A stretch of 64,000 bases of DNA from Clostridium sp. OS1-26 (GTDB lineage: Bacteria; Bacillota; Clostridia; Clostridiales; Clostridiaceae): contig NZ_CP133264.1 in NCBI RefSeq assembly GCF_030915445.1, forward strand, positions 2,790,001 to 2,854,000. Direction: 5' to 3'. Position 1 is the stretch's first letter. Every line of letters begins with the position of its first letter. Below the pieces are notes generated by a model. It did no database searches, was not told the origin of the DNA, and saw only the letters and a list, made by a program, of their open reading frames with translations. Shown here one piece after another: positions 28,639 through 37,043 of the stretch. Position numbers and translations under genes: made by a program.

Positions 28639-28836
28639 ATGTCACATAGAAAGCATCATAAGTCCGATAGATGTAAGCAATCAGATAGATCCGATAGATG
28701 TAAGAAATCAGATAGGTCCGATAGATGTAAGAGATCAGATAGGTCTGATAGATGTAAGAAATCAGATAGGTCTGATAGATGTAAGAAATCAGATAGAAGG
28801 CATAAATCACATAGAAGGCATAAATCACATAGATAA
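28639..28836 (+). CDS. Ser-Asp-Arg/Cys-Lys tandem-repeat protein
   Basis: A 65-residue, very basic protein with ATG 8 bases after AGGAGG. After Met-Ser-His-Arg-Lys-His-His-Lys come five 9-residue repeats, Ser-Asp-Arg-Cys-Lys-x-Ser-Asp-Arg, and then two copies of Arg-His-Lys-Ser-His-Arg. It therefore has ten Ser-Asp-Arg units and five cysteines, and is certainly disordered or fibrous rather than globular. In composition it recalls Bacillus spore-coat CotG, a basic repeat protein phosphorylated by the kinase CotH. The next gene on the strand encodes a kinase-like protein, which makes that parallel attractive but unproven. The repeat DNA is open in other frames too; only this frame has a ribosome site. 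Confidence 0.65.
   Translation: MSHRKHHKSDRCKQSDRSDRCKKSDRSDRCKRSDRSDRCKKSDRSDRCKKSDRRHKSHRRHKSHR
28663..28797 (+). repeat. Five tandem 27-bp repeats inside the repeat-protein gene
   Basis: Each unit starts TCCGATAGATGTAAG or TCTGATAGATGTAAG and ends TCAGATAGR. Copies differ only at a few positions, mostly third bases, so expansion looks recent. Two 18-bp units follow (28798-28833). Confidence 0.9.
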
Positions 28837-28992
28837 TAAAAATAGTTGCAGAACTCTTTGTGAATTTAAAGTAATCTAAGTATTTTTCATTGACAGCCCA
28901 ATTATGCTAATAAGGAGGATAGATACGTTTATATCTGTCCTCTGTTTCATATAAATTATTTCATTTCAGATGGAGAAGGAGGACATGACTCA

Positions 28993-29487
28993 ATGAGCTC
29001 GTCAGACATCACATTATTTGAAGAGATCTTCCTAATGAGTAAGAAAGAAATAGACAATAAATTTAAATATTTAGGTGAAGGTGGGGGACGAATTGTATAC
29101 GCTATAAATAATGATTATGTGATAAAATTATCAAAATTTCGTGGTGGATATAAACAATGTGAAACTGAAAACTATATTTATCATAACGTACAACAACATT
29201 TGAAAAAATATCTTTGCCCTGTAGTATGGTATAAAGAAGATATGATTATTATGAGAAAAGCCATTCCATTAGCAAAGAAAAGAAAAGAAAAACATAATAA
29301 TGTTTTTAGGCGTTTAGGAATAAGTGAAGAAGATACTCTTTATATAAATATAGAAGAATTAGTAAAAACCTTTAATTTGCTTTATGGTGACATAAAAAGC
29401 CTAAGTTCTTGGGGGGTACTTGATAACCATATTATTCTTATTGATTATGGTTGCACTAATAAGATTTTTCGAAAATATTTTGCCTGA
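28993..29487 (+). CDS. Minimal protein-kinase-like protein
   Basis: A 164-residue protein with ATG 10 bases after AAGGAGG. It shows the protein-kinase core in short form: a glycine loop Gly-Glu-Gly-Gly-Gly-Arg-Ile-Val (28-35), Val-Ile-Lys with the ATP-binding Lys45, an alpha-C Glu (57 or 59), a hinge-like Ile-Ile-Met-Arg-Lys, Gly-Asp-Ile-Lys (Asp133, Lys135) and Ile-Asp-Tyr-Gly (Asp151). The 18-residue spacing from Asp133 to Asp151 equals that from the catalytic Asp to the DFG Asp in canonical kinases. The usual His-Arg is absent and Ser replaces the catalytic-loop Asn. Similar mini-kinases with Trp-Gly and Ile-Asp-Tyr-Gly motifs occur in phages. It follows the repeat-protein gene by 156 bases; the substrate is unknown. 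Confidence 0.7.
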   Translation: MSSSDITLFEEIFLMSKKEIDNKFKYLGEGGGRIVYAINNDYVIKLSKFRGGYKQCETENYIYHNVQQHLKKYLCPVVWYKEDMIIMRKAIPLAKKRKEKHNNVFRRLGISEEDTLYINIEELVKTFNLLYGDIKSLSSWGVLDNHIILIDYGCTNKIFRKYFA

Positions 29488-29517
29488 TGTCTATCACCAC
29501 TAACAAACTAACTTTCT

Positions 29518-29570
29518 AACCGGTATTTAATAGTATCAACTTAGATAATATTAAATGCCGGTTCTTTTTT
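29518..29570 (+). terminator. Terminator of the kinase-like gene
   Basis: AACCGGTATTTAATA pairs with TATTAAATGCCGGTT (one mismatch), followed by CTTTTTT. Confidence 0.9.
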
Positions 29571-29616
29571 AAACTTTAAAGAGAATCTTTAGAAATTTTT
29601 TCTTTGGAATCATTTT

Positions 29617-30525
29617 TTAAGATTTTTTATCTAAAAAATTCGTTCCAATTATTCCAGCAATAATCATCACTGCTCCAATTATATGATAATAATATAAACG
29701 CTCATTTAGGAATATAACTCCAGCAAGCATGGTTATTAGTGTAGATAGATTACTAAATACGCTCATCTTAGATGCTTCTATTTGGGACAAAGTATAATTT
29801 GATAACAATGATGTTACAAGTGAAGATAATATACCTAAATAAAGTACTGAAATTACAAATAATGGACTAACAAATGGCTTAAAATAAACATTAAGAGTGC
29901 CTCTAAGACCATGATCCACAATAGATATTAAATTAAAACTTAGAAAACCTATAAAGGTCATCATATAAGTTAAATCCGCTATTTTATATTTTTTGGTTAT
30001 TTTCCTTGCTAGTACATTATAACCAGCTGAAGCAAGTGCTGATAAAATAATTAATATAGCTCCTATAAAGCTAGCAGATTTTAAATTTAAACCCTTCATA
30101 AGAAAGATGTAAATCACTCCAGATACAGATAAAATCAGTGATACCTTTTGTAGTCTGCTAGAATACTCCTTTAAAAAAAATGTTGCTAGAATCATCGTAA
30201 AAATTGGAATAGTCGCTTGAATAATTCCAGCTTCTGAAGATGAAATATATACTAATCCAAAGGCCTGAAAAGCGAAAAATAAAGTTGGGTAAAACAATGA
30301 AATTGGTAATATAGGAAGTATATCTTTAAAAGTTATATCCAACTTTATCCATCCAAATACAATAGGGATAGAAGCGACAAGAAAAGATATTGTAAATCTA
30401 TGTGCAAGGATATTTAGTGGATCTGTAACAGTTAAAGCTAGTTTTACGAATAAAAATGAGAACCCTATAATAAGTGCATATAGAGAAGCAGCAAAATAGG
30501 CATTCTTTTTATTTACATTTTTCAT
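29617..30525 (-). CDS. DMT-superfamily (EamA) transporter
   Basis: 302 residues with ten predicted membrane helices in two EamA repeats (about 8-140 and 150-295). The first repeat carries Ala-His-Arg-Phe-Thr-Ile-Ser-Phe and the second ends Phe-Leu-Asn-Glu-Arg-Leu-x-x-x-His-Ile-Ile-Gly-Ala, both usual for the family. EamA proteins export amino acids or other metabolites. ATG follows TGGAGGAA. The divergent MocR-type regulator, 114 bases away, probably controls it; such pairing of MocR proteins with transporters is common. Confidence 0.88.
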   Translation of the reverse strand: MKNVNKKNAYFAASLYALIIGFSFLFVKLALTVTDPLNILAHRFTISFLVASIPIVFGWIKLDITFKDILPILPISLFYPTLFFAFQAFGLVYISSSEAGIIQATIPIFTMILATFFLKEYSSRLQKVSLILSVSGVIYIFLMKGLNLKSASFIGAILIILSALASAGYNVLARKITKKYKIADLTYMMTFIGFLSFNLISIVDHGLRGTLNVYFKPFVSPLFVISVLYLGILSSLVTSLLSNYTLSQIEASKMSVFSNLSTLITMLAGVIFLNERLYYYHIIGAVMIIAGIIGTNFLDKKS

Positions 30526-30639
30526 TTTAATATTCCTCCATAATTATAACTTTATATATCTATGTTAGTAGATAAAACATTATGATACAATAAAAATAAA
30601 ATCGATCTATACCGGTACAATAGTTCAAAGGAGTAAGTT

Positions 30640-32004
30640 ATGTATAAATATTTAGCAGTATCAAATGAGATTGAAAACATGATAAAAAGTGGTAGATATA
30701 AAGAAGGGGAAAGAATTCCTTCTATTCGAAGTTTAACTCAAAATTACAATTGTAATAAAAGTACGGTTATTAGTGCGCTGAGTGAATTGGAGAGAAAACA
30801 CATAGTTTACTCTCTTCCCAAAAGTGGATACTATGTTGTGACAAGAAAACCCAACTTAATCAAAGGTGAGAAGCTTATATTGAATTTTTCATCTTCCGCT
30901 CCAGATCCAGAGGTGTTTCCATACATAGATTTTCAGCATTGCATTAACCAAGCAATTGATATATATAAAAATGATTTGTTTATATATGGAACACCTAAAG
31001 GGTTATCTTCTTTAATAGATGTTATACAAAAACAATTGGCTAACTATCAGGTGTTTACCAATAAGAAAAATATTTTTATTACATCTGGCGTTCAGCAAGC
31101 ATTATCAATTTTAGCAGCAATACCTTTTCCAAATAATAAAGAAACTATACTAATTGAGCAACCTGGTTATCATTTGTTTATAGATTATCTAGAAACACAT
31201 AAAGTGCCAGTAGTGGGTATAGAAAGAACCAGTGAAGGAATTGATATGTTAGAATTAGAGAGAATATTTAAATCAGAGAACATTAAATTTTTTTACACTA
31301 TGCCAAGATATCATAATCCTTTAGGAACTTCATATTCACAAGAAAAAAAGAAGAAGATTTTAGAACTTGCAAAGAAATATGATGTATATATTGTAGAAGA
31401 TGATTATTTATCTGATTTTGAACAGAATTTGAAAGCTGATCCAATATTCTCATATGATAGTTCTTCCTATGTTATATATCTAAAAAGCTATTCAAAAATT
31501 ATTTTCCCAGGATTAAGGATTGGTATTGCAGTCATTCCTGAAAGCATTATTGAAAGATTTAGCAAATATAAAAGTGTTCTTGATATAGATAGTTCAATGC
31601 TTTCTCAAGCAGCATTAGAAATCTACATTAAAAGTGGTATGTTTGAAAGACATAAGGAAAAAATTAAAGCCTCCTATCTTTTAAGAGCAAAATGTTTAAC
31701 TTCTTTATTGGAAAAGAAAATTGATAGTTGTAACCATATTTATAAGTACAGTCCTTTGAAAAATATATGTATTCATACATATATAGAACTAGATAAAGAA
31801 ATATCTTGTGAAAAACTTATAAATAGATTAAAAAAGAAATCAATTATAGTTGACACAGCAGATAACAATTATTTGAGCTCATTTCCAATAAAGAAATCAA
31901 TACTAAAAATAAATGTTTCAAATGTGGCAGAAGACTATATTGATGAAGGAATTAATGAAATAATTCAGGAGATTGAGTGTTTAAGTAGAAAGAACTTTGT
32001 CTAA
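30640..32004 (+). CDS. MocR-type regulator (GntR helix-turn-helix fused to aminotransferase)
   Basis: 454 residues. The N-terminal winged helix of the GntR family (about 1-70; Gly-Glu-Arg-Ile-Pro-Ser-Ile-Arg-Ser-Leu-Thr...Ser-Thr-Val-Ile) is fused to a fold-type I aminotransferase-like domain. The PLP pocket includes Ser-Gly-Val-Gln-Gln-Ala, Tyr-His-Asn-Pro-Leu-Gly and the Schiff-base Lys in Ser-Tyr-Ser-Lys-Ile near residue 286, so it should bind PLP. MocR regulators use PLP, alone or with an amino acid, to sense vitamin B6 or amino acids. It is divergent from the EamA transporter and ends 23 bases before a convergent second EamA gene, with no terminator between. Confidence 0.92.
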   Translation: MYKYLAVSNEIENMIKSGRYKEGERIPSIRSLTQNYNCNKSTVISALSELERKHIVYSLPKSGYYVVTRKPNLIKGEKLILNFSSSAPDPEVFPYIDFQHCINQAIDIYKNDLFIYGTPKGLSSLIDVIQKQLANYQVFTNKKNIFITSGVQQALSILAAIPFPNNKETILIEQPGYHLFIDYLETHKVPVVGIERTSEGIDMLELERIFKSENIKFFYTMPRYHNPLGTSYSQEKKKKILELAKKYDVYIVEDDYLSDFEQNLKADPIFSYDSSSYVIYLKSYSKIIFPGLRIGIAVIPESIIERFSKYKSVLDIDSSMLSQAALEIYIKSGMFERHKEKIKASYLLRAKCLTSLLEKKIDSCNHIYKYSPLKNICIHTYIELDKEISCEKLINRLKKKSIIVDTADNNYLSSFPIKKSILKINVSNVAEDYIDEGINEIIQEIECLSRKNFV

Positions 32005-32027
32005 AGTACGAAACAATTGAAAATTGA

Positions 32028-32939
32028 CTATGATTGCTTTGGAGAAAATTTGATCTGTGATGCTAGTATTCCTCCAAGTATAAGAATACAACCTATATAT
32101 CCTCTGCTGCTCATAGTCTCTCCAAGTATAAGTGCACCGCCTATAGCACCAAATACTGATTCCATACTTAGAATGATGGCTGTGTGAGAGGGCTTTGCAT
32201 TCTTTTGAGCTACTACTTGAAGGGTATATGCTACACCAACGGATAAAATACCACTATAAAGTATTGGAATTAAAGCATCTAATATACTGCACATGGTAAT
32301 CTGTTCGAATATTAAAGCTGTTATCAGGCTTAACAATGAACATGTTGCAAATTGAATACATGATAATTTCAAAGGTTCAATCTTATTAGAAAAATAATCT
32401 ATTGTTAAAATGTGTATGGCCCAGAACACTGATCCTATAAGCTCAAGTAAGTCGCCATAGCTGATACTAAAATTTTCATTTATGCTTAGGAGGTAGAGAC
32501 CAACAACTGCAAGTCCTACTCCTATCCATGAATTTTTCCCAATTTTATGTCCTAAAAATATTCCGATAATTGGTACAATGACCATATAAAGCCCTGTAAT
32601 AAAACCTGCTTTTCCGGCAGTTGTATATATAAGTCCAATTTGCTGTAGAGTTGCACCTGCATAAAGAGCAATACCAACCAATACACCAGGTAGAATTGTT
32701 TTCTCAAAGGATACTTCTATAGTACTCTCATCATCGCTAGTGGTTTTTTTTCTTTTATTAAAATAAATAAGTAAGGGTATGAGGGAAATGTTTCCAATGG
32801 CAAATCTTATTCCATTAAAGGTAAAGGCGCCTATAGATTGAGAGCCTACTCTTTGTGCAACGAATCCCAATCCCCATATAGCTGCAGTGAGCAATAAGAG
32901 TATATTAGCACCTAATCTTTTATTATTCAGCTTAATCAT
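32028..32939 (-). CDS. DMT-superfamily (EamA) transporter
   Basis: 303 residues, ten membrane helices in two EamA repeats. Typical features are Ala-Ala-Ile-Trp-Gly-Leu-Gly-Phe-Val-Ala-Gln near the N terminus and Leu-Gly-Glu near 270. It is a distant paralogue of the transporter on the other side of the MocR gene. AAAGGAG abuts the ATG at 32939 with no spacer, which is unusual; a CTG eight bases further in is the only other start that fits the site, so the exact N terminus is uncertain. Substrate unknown. Confidence 0.85.
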   Translation of the reverse strand: MIKLNNKRLGANILLLLTAAIWGLGFVAQRVGSQSIGAFTFNGIRFAIGNISLIPLLIYFNKRKKTTSDDESTIEVSFEKTILPGVLVGIALYAGATLQQIGLIYTTAGKAGFITGLYMVIVPIIGIFLGHKIGKNSWIGVGLAVVGLYLLSINENFSISYGDLLELIGSVFWAIHILTIDYFSNKIEPLKLSCIQFATCSLLSLITALIFEQITMCSILDALIPILYSGILSVGVAYTLQVVAQKNAKPSHTAIILSMESVFGAIGGALILGETMSSRGYIGCILILGGILASQIKFSPKQS

Positions 32940-33113
32940 CTCCTTTCATATGTAGCAGTATTTTTTATTGAGAATGAATTTAATTAATGAATTTTGTATA
33001 GTATTATATTTATATATTGTTGCATCTTAAACTATTCATATATATCTTCATTTTAGGCGGATATTTATTATTTTTATGAGTTGAATTGAAGAGTTTAAAT
33101 ATAAATTCAAGAA

Positions 33114-33152
33114 TTAAAAAATGTGATGACAATAAAACTGTCACCACATTCT
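33114..33152 (-). terminator. Terminator of the HTH-cupin gene
   Basis: On the minus strand GAATGTGGTGAC pairs with GTCATCACATT, followed by TTTTTAATT. Confidence 0.75.
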
Positions 33153-33156
33153 TATA

Positions 33157-33711
33157 CTAAAATGATGGCGGAGTAATAGCAAAGACAATTGCTGCATTCT
33201 CCTTATATGAGTTTTCCCACTTATGTTTCATCCCCCTAGGAATACGAATGCTATCTCCAGTGTCTAATACAATAATATTGCTATCTATATAAAGATTTAG
33301 CTTTCCTTCTAAAACAAAAACTACTTCTTCTCCTTCATGCTCCATTAACTCTTCAGAGGAATGAGAATTAGGAGTTAACTTCATAAGCGCAAATTCAATT
33401 GCTCCACTTAGATCTGGTGACAATAATTCATAGGCTATATCTTTATTTTCTGGTAATATCATTTTTTTACGTTTATCAGACCTTACTACTAACTCCTTAG
33501 TATTCAAAGGTGTGACGAAAAAGGCAAATAGTGGAACTTCTAAAATTTTAGCAATAACTTTTAGCGTATTTAAAGAGGGATTTGCTAATCCTCTTTCAAT
33601 CTGGCTTAATAAAGAAGGGGTTACATTAGCTAATTTTGCTAAATCTCTTATACTCAAATTTTTTGCTTTTCGATACTCTGATATTTTTTCACCAACGTTT
33701 ATATCATCCAT
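33157..33711 (-). CDS. XRE-family HTH regulator with cupin domain
   Basis: 184 residues. An N-terminal helix-turn-helix of the XRE family (about 8-62; Ser-Ile-Arg-Asp-Leu-Ala-Lys...Ser-Leu-Leu-Ser-Gln-Ile-Glu-Arg-Gly) precedes a C-terminal cupin (about 105-180) with His-Glu-Gly-Glu-Glu-Val and Pro-Arg-Gly-Met-Lys-His. Regulators of this kind often control catabolism or efflux of amino acids and polyamines, sensing the substrate through the cupin. It is divergent from dsdA, 293 bases away, and is the natural candidate regulator of D-serine breakdown. ATG follows AAGGAGA. Confidence 0.9.
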   Translation of the reverse strand: MDDINVGEKISEYRKAKNLSIRDLAKLANVTPSLLSQIERGLANPSLNTLKVIAKILEVPLFAFFVTPLNTKELVVRSDKRKKMILPENKDIAYELLSPDLSGAIEFALMKLTPNSHSSEELMEHEGEEVVFVLEGKLNLYIDSNIIVLDTGDSIRIPRGMKHKWENSYKENAAIVFAITPPSF

Positions 33712-33856
33712 ACATTGTTCTCCTTCTTATATAGGTTATTTTATATAAACAGAATGCTTTATACATTTAATAATAAATATAATTATTTATTATAACATAA
33801 TACTTTAATGTTTTGTAAAGCTGTGTTTAATATAATTTAATTATGTTAAATAAAAC

Positions 33857-33895
33857 TTGACTAAAATAAATGGCATTGTTAAACTATATTTAACA
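33857..33895 (+). promoter_or_regulatory. Candidate dsdA promoter with operator
   Basis: TTGACT (33857-33862) and TAAACT (33880-33885) are 17 bases apart. TGTTAAA (33877-33883) and TTTAACA (33889-33895) form an inverted repeat over the -10 region, where a repressor could bind. A TATATAAT near 33920 is another -10 candidate. The rest of this AT-rich divergent region shows only scattered TTTAAT half-sites. Confidence 0.45.
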
Positions 33896-34004
33896 ATATT
33901 AAATTAGAATGAAATAATTTGTATATAATATCTATATACAAAATTATTTTATAAAGTAAATTTTTCTAAGAAAACGTTTGATATAAAAGAAAGAGGTGTA
34001 TTGT

Positions 34005-35378
34005 ATGAGTGAAAAAGTAGTACAAGGAAAAACTTTAGAGCAGTGGAAAGAAGAATACCCTTTAATGGACAAAATTATTTGCACAGAAGAAGTGTTTTGG
34101 ACTAACCCTAAGTATGGAAAGTTTGAAGATGCTATAAAAAAGATTCCTTTATCAGAAGCAGATGTAAAAGATGCAGAAGAAAGACTAAAAAGATTTGCGC
34201 CATATATAGCTAAGGTTTTTCCAGAGACACAAAAAACAAATGGAATTATAGAATCTCCTATTGCTAAGATTCCTAATATGCAAAGAAAAATAGAGGAAAT
34301 GTTTAATCAAGAAATTTTAGGACAACTGTTACTAAAATGCGATAGTCATCTTGCTATTTCAGGATCAATTAAAGCAAGAGGCGGTATTTATGAAGTTTTA
34401 AAGCATGCAGAAGATTTAGCTATTGAAAAGGGCATGTTAACTTTAGAAGATGATTATTCAATTTTAGATAGTGATAAATTTAGAGAATTCTTTTCTAAGT
34501 ATTCTATCGCAGTTGGATCAACTGGAAATCTAGGTCTTAGCATTGGTATAATGAGTGCCCAACTAGGCTTTAAAGTTTTTGTTCATATGTCAGCTGATGC
34601 AAAACAATGGAAAAAGGATCTTCTTAGAAGTAAGGGAGTCACAGTAGTTGAGTATGAGTCAGATTACAGTAAAGCAGTAGAAGAAGGTAGAAAACAAGCA
34701 GATGCAGATCCAAACATGTATTTTGTTGATGATGAAAATTCAACTAACTTATTTTTAGGATATGCAGTTGCAGCCTATAGATTAAAAAATCAATTAGAGG
34801 AAATGAATGTAGTTGTAGATGAAGAGCATCCACTATTTGCTTATCTTCCATGCGGAGTTGGAGGTGGACCTGGTGGAGTAGCCTTTGGTTTAAAATTAAT
34901 ATTTAAGAATAATGTACACTGCTTCTTCGCAGAACCAACACATTCTCCATGTATGGTTATAGGCTTGATGACAGACATGCATGATAAGGTGTGCGTTCAA
35001 GACTTTGGAATAGACAATATTACGGCAGCAGATGGACTTGCTGTTGGAAGAGCTTCAGGCTTTGTAGGAAAGACACTACAAGAGCTAATGAGCGGGTCTT
35101 ATACAGCAAAAGACGAAAAATTATATGTGCTTTTAAGTACACTAATAGAATCAGAAAATATCTATCTAGAGCCTTCTGCTTTAGCTGGTATACCTGGACC
35201 AATTGATTTATTTAAAACTGAAGCTGGACAAAAGTATATAGAAAATAACAACCTAAAAGACAAAATGAAAAATGCTTCACATATTGCTTGGGCTACAGGT
35301 GGAAGCATGGTTCCAAAGGATGTAATGGAAGCTTACTATAGAAAGGGATTTGAGTTATCAACTCAAATAATGAAATAA
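34005..35378 (+). CDS. dsdA: D-serine ammonia-lyase
   Basis: 457 residues from ATG 34005, with AGAGGTG upstream. It converts D-serine to pyruvate and ammonia. It is a fold-type II PLP enzyme: Ser-Gly-Ser-Ile-Lys-Ala-Arg-Gly-Gly carries the Schiff-base Lys near residue 122, Ser-Thr-Gly-Asn-Leu-Gly-Leu-Ser holds the carboxylate, and [10 protein letters not shown] binds the phosphate. The length and the N-terminal Lys-Thr-Leu-Glu-Gln-Trp match DsdA rather than threonine deaminase. No D-serine permease is adjacent; the nearby EamA genes are usually exporters. Confidence 0.92.
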   Translation: MSEKVVQGKTLEQWKEEYPLMDKIICTEEVFWTNPKYGKFEDAIKKIPLSEADVKDAEERLKRFAPYIAKVFPETQKTNGIIESPIAKIPNMQRKIEEMFNQEILGQLLLKCDSHLAISGSIKARGGIYEVLKHAEDLAIEKGMLTLEDDYSILDSDKFREFFSKYSIAVGSTGNLGLSIGIMSAQLGFKVFVHMSADAKQWKKDLLRSKGVTVVEYESDYSKAVEEGRKQADADPNMYFVDDENSTNLFLGYAVAAYRLKNQLEEMNVVVDEEHPLFAYLPCGVGGGPGGVAFGLKLIFKNNVHCFFAEPTHSPCMVIGLMTDMHDKVCVQDFGIDNITAADGLAVGRASGFVGKTLQELMSGSYTAKDEKLYVLLSTLIESENIYLEPSALAGIPGPIDLFKTEAGQKYIENNNLKDKMKNASHIAWATGGSMVPKDVMEAYYRKGFELSTQIMK

Positions 35379-35401
35379 AGTAAGCATAGGGTTCCACCAC
35401 C

Positions 35402-35477
35402 GAAAGTTAACTTATCCCCGGGCCATGTTTCCAAGCTTCAGCTCTGGAAACATAGCCATTTGTATAAGTTAACTTTC
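35402..35477. repeat. Nested inverted-repeat element after dsdA
   Basis: GAAAGTTAACTTAT (35402-35415) and ATAAGTTAACTTTC (35464-35477) are perfect outer arms. ATGTTTCC (35425-35432) and GGAAACAT (35446-35453) are inner arms around CAAGCTTCAG-like sequence also seen in the hairpins at 17121 and 28465. The outer arm shares its core with the terminator at 11841. Probably a dispersed palindromic repeat. Confidence 0.7.
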
Positions 35478-35509
35478 TGATTGATTTCACTATAGGATAT
35501 ATAAGTGTA

Positions 35510-35538
35510 TTGACAAAGGATAGTTTACGTAATAATAT
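35510..35538 (+). promoter_or_regulatory. Promoter of eutG
   Basis: TTGACA (35510-35515) and TAATAT (35533-35538) are 17 bases apart, upstream of the EutV-type leader. Confidence 0.8.
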
Positions 35539-35573
35539 ATTAGATAAATAAACATATAATTTAATATAGAGTT

Positions 35574-35650
35574 GTGCACAAAGATGTGCATGTTTATGTG
35601 AGTAATGAAGCTCCTTAAGATTTTCTTAAGGGGCTTTTTATATTTTTTTT
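35574..35650 (+). promoter_or_regulatory. EutV (ANTAR) dual-hairpin attenuator before eutG
   Basis: Hairpin 1 has stem GCAC/GTGC with hexaloop AAAGAT (35580-35585). Hairpin 2 has stem GAGT/GCTC with hexaloop AATGAA (35604-35609). Both loops have A at position 1 and G at 4, the ANTAR recognition rule. Hairpin 2 overlaps the terminator GCTCCTTAAG/CTTAAGGGGC (35610-35634), which is followed by T-runs. Bound EutV should block terminator formation when ethanolamine is present. Confidence 0.85.
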
Positions 35651-35691
35651 TAACTATCAAAAATAAGAATTTCAGAATAGGAAGTGATTAA

Positions 35692-36861
35692 ATGAGTACT
35701 TTTAATGTAGGACCCAAAGTCTATTTTGGGACAGGAGAACTTAAAAAGTTAAGAGAAATAAACTGTAAAAAAGCATTTGTTGTAACAGATCCATTTATGG
35801 TGACCTCAGGATTTATTAATAAGGTAACTGAGCATTTAGAGGCTTCAGATATTAATTATGAAATTTTTTCTGAAATAGTTCCAGATCCACCTATTGAAGT
35901 AGTTGCTAAAGGAATTAAAGCTATGGATAAATATAATCCAGATGTACTAATTACGATGGGCGGAGGTTCAGCGATAGATGCTGCTAAAGCTATAATTCAT
36001 TTTAGAACTTTAATTAAAAAAGGCTTAGATAAGGGAAATGAAGCTAAAAAAACAATATTTATTGCAATACCAACCACCAGTGGAACAGGGTCTGAGGTTA
36101 CCTCATTTTCTGTTATTACAGACAAAAAGCTTAATATGAAGTATCCATTAGTTGAAGAAGAAATGATACCGGATATAGCAATTTTAGATGCAGAGCTTGT
36201 AAAGTCTGTTCCGAAACCGATTACTGCAGATACTGGAATAGATGTATTGACTCATGGTATTGAAGCGTATGTTTCTAAAAATGCTACAGACTATACTGAT
36301 GCATTAGCTGAAAAGAGCATTAAACTTGTATTTAAATATTTGCAAAGAGCTTATAAAGATGGTAGTGACATGGAAGCAAGGGAAAAAATGCATAATGCTT
36401 CATGTATAGCTGGACTTGCTTTTACTAATGCTTCTCTTGGAATAAATCACAGTATGGCACACATACTAGGTGGAAGGTTCCATATTTCTCATGGAAAAGC
36501 AAATGCAATAGTATTACCACATGTAATAGAATATAATGCGAATATAAAGTTTAGTTCAAAAAGGGAATATACTAACGCTGCTGTTAAGTATGCAGAAATA
36601 TCTAAGTTTTTGGGACTAACTACTTCAAATAACGTTAGTGATGGCGTTAAGGCATTGATCAGTGGAGTTAAAAGCTTAATTAAAAGCGTTGGAATTGTAG
36701 ATAAAATTAAAGATTTAAATATTAATGAAACTGAATTTGAAAAAAACTTAGGCGATATTTGTGATATAGCGCTTAAAGATGGATGTACCTCAACTAATCC
36801 TAGAGAGGTATGTAAGGAAGATTTAATTCAGTTATTTAGAAAAACTTATAGTGGTAAGTAG
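35692..36861 (+). CDS. eutG: Iron-containing alcohol dehydrogenase of the eut locus
   Basis: 389 residues, a type III iron-dependent alcohol dehydrogenase that reduces acetaldehyde to ethanol and regenerates NAD+ inside the ethanolamine microcompartment. The NAD loop Gly-Gly-Gly-Ser-Ala-Ile-Asp-Ala-Ala-Lys is near residue 91. Metal ligands are Asp near 192, His in Asn-His-Ser-Met-Ala-His and His in Ile-Ser-His-Gly-Lys-Ala-Asn. It is the first gene of the eut cluster and has its own promoter and EutV attenuator, so it is transcribed apart from the eutS operon. No clear encapsulation helix is seen at its N terminus. Confidence 0.88.
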   Translation: MSTFNVGPKVYFGTGELKKLREINCKKAFVVTDPFMVTSGFINKVTEHLEASDINYEIFSEIVPDPPIEVVAKGIKAMDKYNPDVLITMGGGSAIDAAKAIIHFRTLIKKGLDKGNEAKKTIFIAIPTTSGTGSEVTSFSVITDKKLNMKYPLVEEEMIPDIAILDAELVKSVPKPITADTGIDVLTHGIEAYVSKNATDYTDALAEKSIKLVFKYLQRAYKDGSDMEAREKMHNASCIAGLAFTNASLGINHSMAHILGGRFHISHGKANAIVLPHVIEYNANIKFSSKREYTNAAVKYAEISKFLGLTTSNNVSDGVKALISGVKSLIKSVGIVDKIKDLNINETEFEKNLGDICDIALKDGCTSTNPREVCKEDLIQLFRKTYSGK

Positions 36862-36885
36862 TTTTTTTACAGAATAAATAAAGTA

Positions 36886-36914
36886 TTGACAATTTTCCTT
36901 TTTATTTATATAAT
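36886..36914 (+). promoter_or_regulatory. Promoter of the eutS operon
   Basis: TTGACA (36886-36891) and TATAAT (36909-36914), 17 bases apart: a consensus sigma-A promoter. High basal initiation with control by attenuation is implied. Confidence 0.9.
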
Positions 36915-36942
36915 TAGGACATAAATGTATAAGTTATAAATG

Positions 36943-37020
36943 TTGTTCAACGGCGAGCAATATAAATTGAGTAATGGAGCTCTTATAAATCACACTATAT
37001 GTGTTTTTTTAAGAGCTTTT
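36943..37020 (+). promoter_or_regulatory. EutV (ANTAR) dual-hairpin attenuator before eutS
   Basis: Hairpin 1: TTGTTC/GAGCAA with hexaloop AACGGC (36949-36954). Hairpin 2: GAGT/GCTC with hexaloop AATGGA (36973-36978). Both fit the A1/G4 rule. Hairpin 2 overlaps the terminator formed by GCTCTTA and TAAGAGC (to 37017) with inner CACA/TGTG, followed by TTTTTATTT. Confidence 0.88.
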
Positions 37021-37043
37021 TATTTCGTATTGGAGTGTTAAAA

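Noticed and set aside
28663..28797. CRISPR-like array
   Set aside because: Repeats are contiguous with no spacers and are in frame in a coding sequence.
28580..28879. Two other long frames over the 27-bp repeats, including a minus-strand Tyr/Ile-rich one
   Set aside because: They are by-products of a repeat whose length is a multiple of three; neither has a ribosome site, while the frame at 28639 has AGGAGG at 8 bases.
36999..37043. N-terminal extension of EutS
   Set aside because: It overlaps the leader terminator and has no ribosome site; the protein from TTG 37044 has the expected EutS start.
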